This document shows, one piece after another, positions 5,116 to 8,111 of a DNA stretch of 8,111 nt. The notes beneath the pieces were generated by a model. That model worked only from the letters and a program-made list of their open reading frames with translations, was not told the DNA's origin and ran no database searches. Within the stretch, counting starts at the first letter, position 1, and each line of letters opens with the position of its first letter. Origin of the DNA: Solirubrobacteraceae bacterium (GTDB lineage: Bacteria; Actinomycetota; Thermoleophilia; Solirubrobacterales; Solirubrobacteraceae); NCBI GenBank assembly GCA_030447005.1, contig JAUJME010000061.1, positions 1 through 8,111 of the forward strand, written 5' to 3'. Both the position numbers and the translations under genes were made by a program.

Positions 5116-6689
5116 CCTGCGCCCGCGTCGCGCCGGACCGCGAGCAGGGCGACATCGTCGCCGTAGCCGTCGCCCGCCAGCCGCGCGATCAGGTGGTCGA
5201 GCAGGCCCCCGAGGCCGGCCGGCGCGGATTCCGTCGCGGCGCGCAGGGCGGCGAGGCGGTCGTCGGGGTCGGTCCCGCGCCGCTCGAAGAGGCCGTCCGT
5301 GTAGAGCACGAGCGTCTCTCCCGGCCCGACGACCAGAGCGTCCTCCGGCCGGTCCTCCCACCCGACGCCGAGCGGCGCAGAGACGGGCGACTGCGCGAAG
5401 GCCACCGTGCCCGAGCCATCCCGCCGCAGGACGGGCGGATGCCCGGCCGAGCAGAGCTCCACGGCGCCCGTCCGCGGGTCGAGCACGAGGTGCAGCGCGG
5501 TGGCGAAGTCGCTCGCCTCCACCACGAGGCGGTCGAGGCGGTCGAGCACCTCGCCGGGGGTGCGGCCGTCGAGGACGTAGGCGCGCAGCGCGCTGCGCAG
5601 CTGGCCCATCAGCGCGGCGGCGCGCAGGCCCTTGCCCGCAACGTCGCCGATCGCGAGGCTCACCCGCCCGTCGGGCAGGACGGTCGCGTCGTAGAAGTCG
5701 CCGCCGACGTGGACGGAGTGCGCCTGGGGCCGGTAGCGGGCGGCGAGCGTCAGCCCGGGGACGTCGGGCAGCCGCTGGGGGAGCAGGCTGCGCTGGAGCG
5801 TCTCGGAGATCCGCCGCTCGCGCTCGCGCAGCTGGGCGTGGCCGACCACGAGCGCCGCGCGCTCGCCGACCGCCTCGAGCAGCCGCAGATCCGCCGCCGC
5901 GAGGGCGCCGGGCCCCTCGGAGCACACCTCGAGGACGCCGAGCACCGCCCCGTCGAGCACGAGCGGCACGGCCGCCACCGGCCCGTCGAGCGCGGGCCGG
6001 GCGCCGGCGGCGACCGCCTCGGCGAATGGGGAGGCCGCGCCGGTCTGCGGCGCGGTGCTCGCCCGCACGCGCAGCGACGGGCCGTCCTCGTCGACGAGCG
6101 AGATCGTCGCGTGGTCGCTGGCGAGGATCGTCCGGGCGATGTCGAGCAGGTCGGTGAGGGCGGCGTCCGGGCGGGTGAGGCCGGTGAGGGTGATCGCCTC
6201 GAGCTGGGCGGCGCGCCGGGTGGCGGCCTGGGCGTCGGCGCGCGACCGCTCCGCCTCCCGCTGCCGGCGCCCGAGCGACCGCTGGGCGGCGACCAGCTCG
6301 TCGTTGAGGTCCATCACCTGCTCGACGAGGTCGTCGCGGTCCGCCCGGGCCGGCTCGGCGACCATGAGCACCGAGCCGCCCGTGCGCAGCAGCCGGACCG
6401 CGCGGTCCTCGGTCGCCTCGCCGCCCGCTCCCAGGAAGGTCAGCGTCAGCACGGTCCACTCGTCCTCCGTCGCGGCGGCGATCGCCGCCAGGAGCGCCGG
6501 GCGCTGCCCCGCGGCGAGCAGGTCGGTCACCGGCGTACCCTCGAGCGCGGGGCCGCCCGGTCCGCGGCGCAGCCCCGGGTTGGCGGCGAGGATCACGCCG
6601 TCCGCGGCGAGCTCCGCCGCGCCGAGCGCTTCGCTCGCCCACAGCAGGGCGCGGAGGGCCGCCGCCGGCTCAGCCGCGGAGGGACCCAT
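5112..6689 (-). CDS. PAS-like/coiled-coil/GAF/PP2C (SpoIIE, RsbU-type) serine phosphatase
   Basis: A 525-residue soluble signalling phosphatase. Residues about 10-112 look like a degenerate PAS-type sensor (ELAADGVILAANPGL, 26-40). Residues 116-168 are heptad-rich and charged, a probable coiled coil (LNDELVAAQRSLGRRQREAE). Residues about 170-285 form a GAF domain, ending in LRLLEAVGERAALVVGHAQL. The SETLQRSLLPQRLPDVPGL linker (295-313) is typical of RsbU/RsbP-like enzymes. The PP2C domain is complete: GGDFYD (329-334), GDVAGKG (348-354), SAGHPP (414-419), YTDGL (463-467) and GYGDDVALL (508-516), with metal-binding aspartates D331, D349, D465 and D511/D512. The family dephosphorylates a phosphoserine STAS anti-anti-sigma factor, releasing it to capture an anti-sigma kinase; neither partner is in this window. 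There is no transmembrane segment and no receiver domain. The ATG at 6689 lies 20 bases inside the cobalamin-sensor gene, so translation is probably coupled. Confidence 0.92.
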   Translation of the reverse strand: MGPSAAEPAAALRALLWASEALGAAELAADGVILAANPGLRRGPGGPALEGTPVTDLLAAGQRPALLAAIAAATEDEWTVLTLTFLGAGGEATEDRAVRLLRTGGSVLMVAEPARADRDDLVEQVMDLNDELVAAQRSLGRRQREAERSRADAQAATRRAAQLEAITLTGLTRPDAALTDLLDIARTILASDHATISLVDEDGPSLRVRASTAPQTGAASPFAEAVAAGARPALDGPVAAVPLVLDGAVLGVLEVCSEGPGALAAADLRLLEAVGERAALVVGHAQLRERERRISETLQRSLLPQRLPDVPGLTLAARYRPQAHSVHVGGDFYDATVLPDGRVSLAIGDVAGKGLRAAALMGQLRSALRAYVLDGRTPGEVLDRLDRLVVEASDFATALHLVLDPRTGAVELCSAGHPPVLRRDGSGTVAFAQSPVSAPLGVGWEDRPEDALVVGPGETLVLYTDGLFERRGTDPDDRLAALRAATESAPAGLGGLLDHLIARLAGDGYGDDVALLAVRRDAGAG

Positions 6690-7377
6690 CGGCGGCGGCG
6701 CGAGCCGCCAGCAGGCGCAGCAGGCCCTCGGGGTCCTCGGCCAGCTCGTCGGCGCCGACCGCCAGCGCGCGCCGGCGGTCGCCCCGGTAGGCCTGGCCGC
6801 CGGCCACGATGAGCGGCGGCTCGGGCAGCCGGCGCAGGGCGGCGCAGACCACGCCCGCGGCGAGCAGGTGCGCCGGCAGGGCGGTCGAGAGCGCGACGAG
6901 CTCGACGGAGTGCTCGCGGGCCAGCGCGGCGACCTCGCCGGCGGGGACGTCGGCGCCGAGCAGCATGACCTCCCACCCGTCGGCCTCGAGGAAGTCGGCG
7001 ACCATCTGGCCGCCGAGGACGTGGAGCTCGCCCGGGCTGCACGAGACGATCGCGCTGCGCCCGGCCCCCACCGACGCGTCGCCGGTCAGCGACAGCGAGA
7101 GCTCCGCGAGGACGGACTGGGTGATCTGGGTGGCCAGGTGCTCCTGGGCGACGCCGATCCGCGCCTGCTCCCACAGCGCGCCGATCTCGTGGAGCGCGGG
7201 GCGCAGGACGTCGAGGTAGAGCCGCGCGACGGGCGTGCCGGCCGCCGCGGCGTCGAGGACGAGGCGGCGCGCGGAGCGCGCCTCGGGGGTGAGGATCGCG
7301 TCGAGGTAGGCGGCGCGCAGCGCGCCGAGATCGTCCTCCGCGGTCCGGGCGTGGCTCGGCGACTCCGCGGGGCGCAT
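6670..7377 (-). CDS. Stand-alone CarH-like cobalamin-binding sensor protein
   Basis: A 235-residue protein made almost wholly of a two-part B12 module. Residues about 15-98 are a helical-bundle cap domain containing W69-x9-E79-H80 (ALWEQARIGVAQEH), the signature of CarH-type adenosylcobalamin photoreceptors, in which Trp and Glu-His lie over the upper face. Residues about 106-228 are the Rossmann B12-binding domain: E117-L-H119-V-L-G122 (the ExHxxG form of DxHxxG, with His119 the predicted lower cobalt ligand), LSTAL (163-167) and VAGGQAY (191-197). There is no MerR-type DNA-binding domain and no methyltransferase domain, so output must pass through a partner, most likely the phosphatase that overlaps its 3' end. 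The frame is open further upstream, but the ATG at 7377 is favoured because TACCAT lies seven bases before it and domain sequence begins soon after. A corrinoid methyl-carrier is the alternative; it would normally sit beside methyltransferase genes, which are absent. Confidence 0.88.
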   Translation of the reverse strand: MRPAESPSHARTAEDDLGALRAAYLDAILTPEARSARRLVLDAAAAGTPVARLYLDVLRPALHEIGALWEQARIGVAQEHLATQITQSVLAELSLSLTGDASVGAGRSAIVSCSPGELHVLGGQMVADFLEADGWEVMLLGADVPAGEVAALAREHSVELVALSTALPAHLLAAGVVCAALRRLPEPPLIVAGGQAYRGDRRRALAVGADELAEDPEGLLRLLAARAAADGSLRG

Positions 7378-7384
7378 TGCCCGA

Positions 7385-7391
7385 ATGGTAG
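7385..7391 (-). promoter_or_regulatory. Predicted -10 element for the cobalamin-sensor operon (CTACCAT)
   Basis: On the minus strand TACCAT (7390 down to 7385) is followed by seven bases and the ATG at 7377, fitting a leaderless transcript. No Shine-Dalgarno sequence is visible. This site helps choose 7377 over upstream in-frame starts. Confidence 0.5.
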
Positions 7392-7414
7392 GGCGGGACG
7401 CCCGCGGCGCTCGG

Positions 7415-7421
7415 CTACGGT
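7415..7421 (+). promoter_or_regulatory. Predicted -10 element for the ABM-protein operon (CTACGGT)
   Basis: TACGGT at 7416-7421 is followed by eight bases and the ATG at 7430. It faces away from the minus-strand TACCAT in the same 52-base divergent gap. As with the other leaders, there is no ribosome site and no recognisable -35. Confidence 0.45.
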
Positions 7422-7429
7422 GCGCCCTC

Positions 7430-7738
7430 ATGTACGTCTCGATGTCCCGCCTGCGGGTGGAGGAGGAGCGTGCGGCCGAGCTCGTCGCCGCCTTCCGCCG
7501 GCGCTCGCGGCTCGTCGAGGGCGCCGACGGCTTCGTCGACCTCCAGGTCTGGCAGTCCGACCGCGACCGGGGCGAGCTGCTGATGGTCAGCCGCTGGCGC
7601 GACCGCGCCGCCTTCACCGCGTACATGCGTTCCGAGGACCACAGGGTCTCCCACGGGCGGATCGACCCGGAGCTCAAGGAGGCCATCCGCCTCGAGCGCC
7701 TCGAGCACCTCCACACCTACGAGGTGGTGGCGGAGTGA
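7430..7738 (+). CDS. ABM-domain (antibiotic biosynthesis monooxygenase-like) protein
   Basis: A 102-residue protein of the ferredoxin-like dimeric alpha/beta-barrel (ABM) superfamily, which includes IsdG-type haem-degrading enzymes and quinol monooxygenases. Family marks are MYVSMSRLRV (1-10), GADGFVDLQVW (31-41), LLMVSRWRDRAAFTAYMRSE (50-69) and H75 in HRVSHGRID (71-79). Aligned from memory to IsdG, the haem-oxygenase triad N7/W67/H77 becomes Ser6/Tyr65/His75, so canonical haem cleavage is doubtful even though haem binding through His75 is possible. The start at 7430 is chosen because homology begins at residue 1 and TACGGT lies eight bases upstream. It overlaps the next gene by four bases (GTGA) and diverges from the cobalamin-sensor operon. 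Actual substrate is unknown. Confidence 0.82.
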   Translation: MYVSMSRLRVEEERAAELVAAFRRRSRLVEGADGFVDLQVWQSDRDRGELLMVSRWRDRAAFTAYMRSEDHRVSHGRIDPELKEAIRLERLEHLHTYEVVAE

Positions 7739-8111
7739 CGGACCGCTCCGTCGCGCCGCCGAGCGGCACGCCCGCGCCGCGCGTCGCCACCAGGCCCGAC
7801 GGGGCCGAGATCGACCTCGTCGCCCTCGCCCGCGAGATCTGCCGCCGCTACGACGCCGAGTTCCCCGACGAGCGCGAGCGCTACGGGCCGGCCGGGATGG
7901 CGTGGTGCGAGCACGACAACCAGCACATCCTCTTCTGGGCCGTCAACGACGTCGATGGCCCCGTCGACCTCCTCGACCAGGTCGGCTGGCTGGCGCGGGT
8001 CCTCGCCGCCCGCGACTTCCCGCTCGAGCGGCTGGCGCGCAACCTCGAGATCGGCGCCGGCGTGGTCGCCGCGCAGCTCGGCGACGAGCCGCTGGCGGCG
8101 CGGCTGCGCGA
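7735..8111 (+). CDS. Unrecognised conserved-looking protein (3' end beyond window)
   Basis: A GTG start overlaps the ABM gene stop as GTGA, and the frame then stays open to the right edge: 125 residues, incomplete. GC-ending codons dominate throughout, so it is coding. A proline/alanine-rich N-terminus (1-20) leads to a helical region: EIDLVALAREICRRYDAEF (25-43), a tryptophan/histidine-rich turn AWCEHDNQHILFWAVND (56-72), and two amphipathic helices, LLDQVGWLARVLAARDFP (79-96) and LERLARNLEIGAGVVAAQL (97-115). No signal peptide or transmembrane segment is seen in this part. Cys58, His60 and His64 are close enough to suggest a ligand or metal site, but that is speculation. I cannot assign a family. 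Its coupling to the ABM protein suggests a shared process. Confidence 0.75.
   Translation, partial: MTDRSVAPPSGTPAPRVATRPDGAEIDLVALAREICRRYDAEFPDERERYGPAGMAWCEHDNQHILFWAVNDVDGPVDLLDQVGWLARVLAARDFPLERLARNLEIGAGVVAAQLGDEPLAARLR

Noticed and set aside
3628..6642. A minus-strand open frame of about 1000 codons
   Set aside because: It runs antisense to two real plus-strand genes and out of frame through the phosphatase. Its sequence is Arg/Gly/Ala-rich with no domain pattern, as expected where stops are rare in very GC-rich DNA.
4800..6812. A plus-strand open frame of about 670 codons
   Set aside because: It begins out of frame within the isomerase and runs antisense through the PAS/GAF/PP2C gene, whose catalytic motifs are intact on the other strand.
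6670..7377. Corrinoid methyltransferase carrier protein (MtaC/MetH-like) instead of a sensor
   Set aside because: The W-x9-EH cap and the overlap with a signalling phosphatase favour a sensor, and no corrinoid methyltransferase gene is nearby. Not fully excluded.
7378..7716. Upstream extension of the cobalamin-binding gene, possibly giving a DNA-binding domain as in full CarH
   Set aside because: The extension is antisense to the ABM gene and contains no MerR-like helix-turn-helix pattern. The ATG at 7377 has a well-spaced -10 motif.

Overview
The window is very GC-rich with nearly every wobble position G or C. Gene content and style (dense short operons, GTG starts, few Shine-Dalgarno sequences, TANNNT hexamers just upstream of start codons) point to a high-GC actinobacterium, possibly Thermoleophilia/Solirubrobacterales. 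The lineage is inferred from style, not from a marker gene.

Left half (1-4626): a surface-polysaccharide island. On the minus strand a family-2 glycosyltransferase (863-1765) is followed 6 bases later by an oligosaccharide flippase that runs off the left edge (1-856). Diverging from these on the plus strand are a GT4-type glycosyltransferase (1795-2946), a SAM methyltransferase (3020-3709) and a second family-2 glycosyltransferase (3706-4626). Together they look like parts of a pathway that builds, methylates and exports a glycan. The two arms start only 29 bases apart, from what looks like one bidirectional promoter with overlapping -10 hexamers. A 27-codon frame at 2931-3014, with strongly coding-like base use, sits just before the methyltransferase. 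It may be that gene's N-terminus, cut off by a one-base frameshift.

Centre (4672-5115): a single gene for an RpiB/LacAB-type sugar-phosphate isomerase whose catalytic histidine position is tryptophan. It converges on the next operon, and one CTAG supplies both stop codons.

Right half (5112-7377, minus strand): a two-gene signalling operon. The first gene encodes a stand-alone cobalamin-binding protein with the CarH-type W-x9-EH cap and an E-x-H-x-x-G cobalt-ligand motif, but no DNA-binding domain. It overlaps by 20 bases a PAS-like/coiled-coil/GAF/PP2C (SpoIIE, RsbU-like) phosphatase. The pairing suggests that light or B12 state controls a partner-switching phosphatase; this is the most interesting element here.

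Far right (7430-8111, plus strand): diverging from that operon are a small ABM-fold protein and, overlapping it by four bases, the start of a protein I do not recognise, cut by the window edge.

No rRNA, tRNA, CRISPR array, insertion sequence or phage gene was seen. There is no gene-free stretch over 300 bases; the longest gap is about 70 bases.
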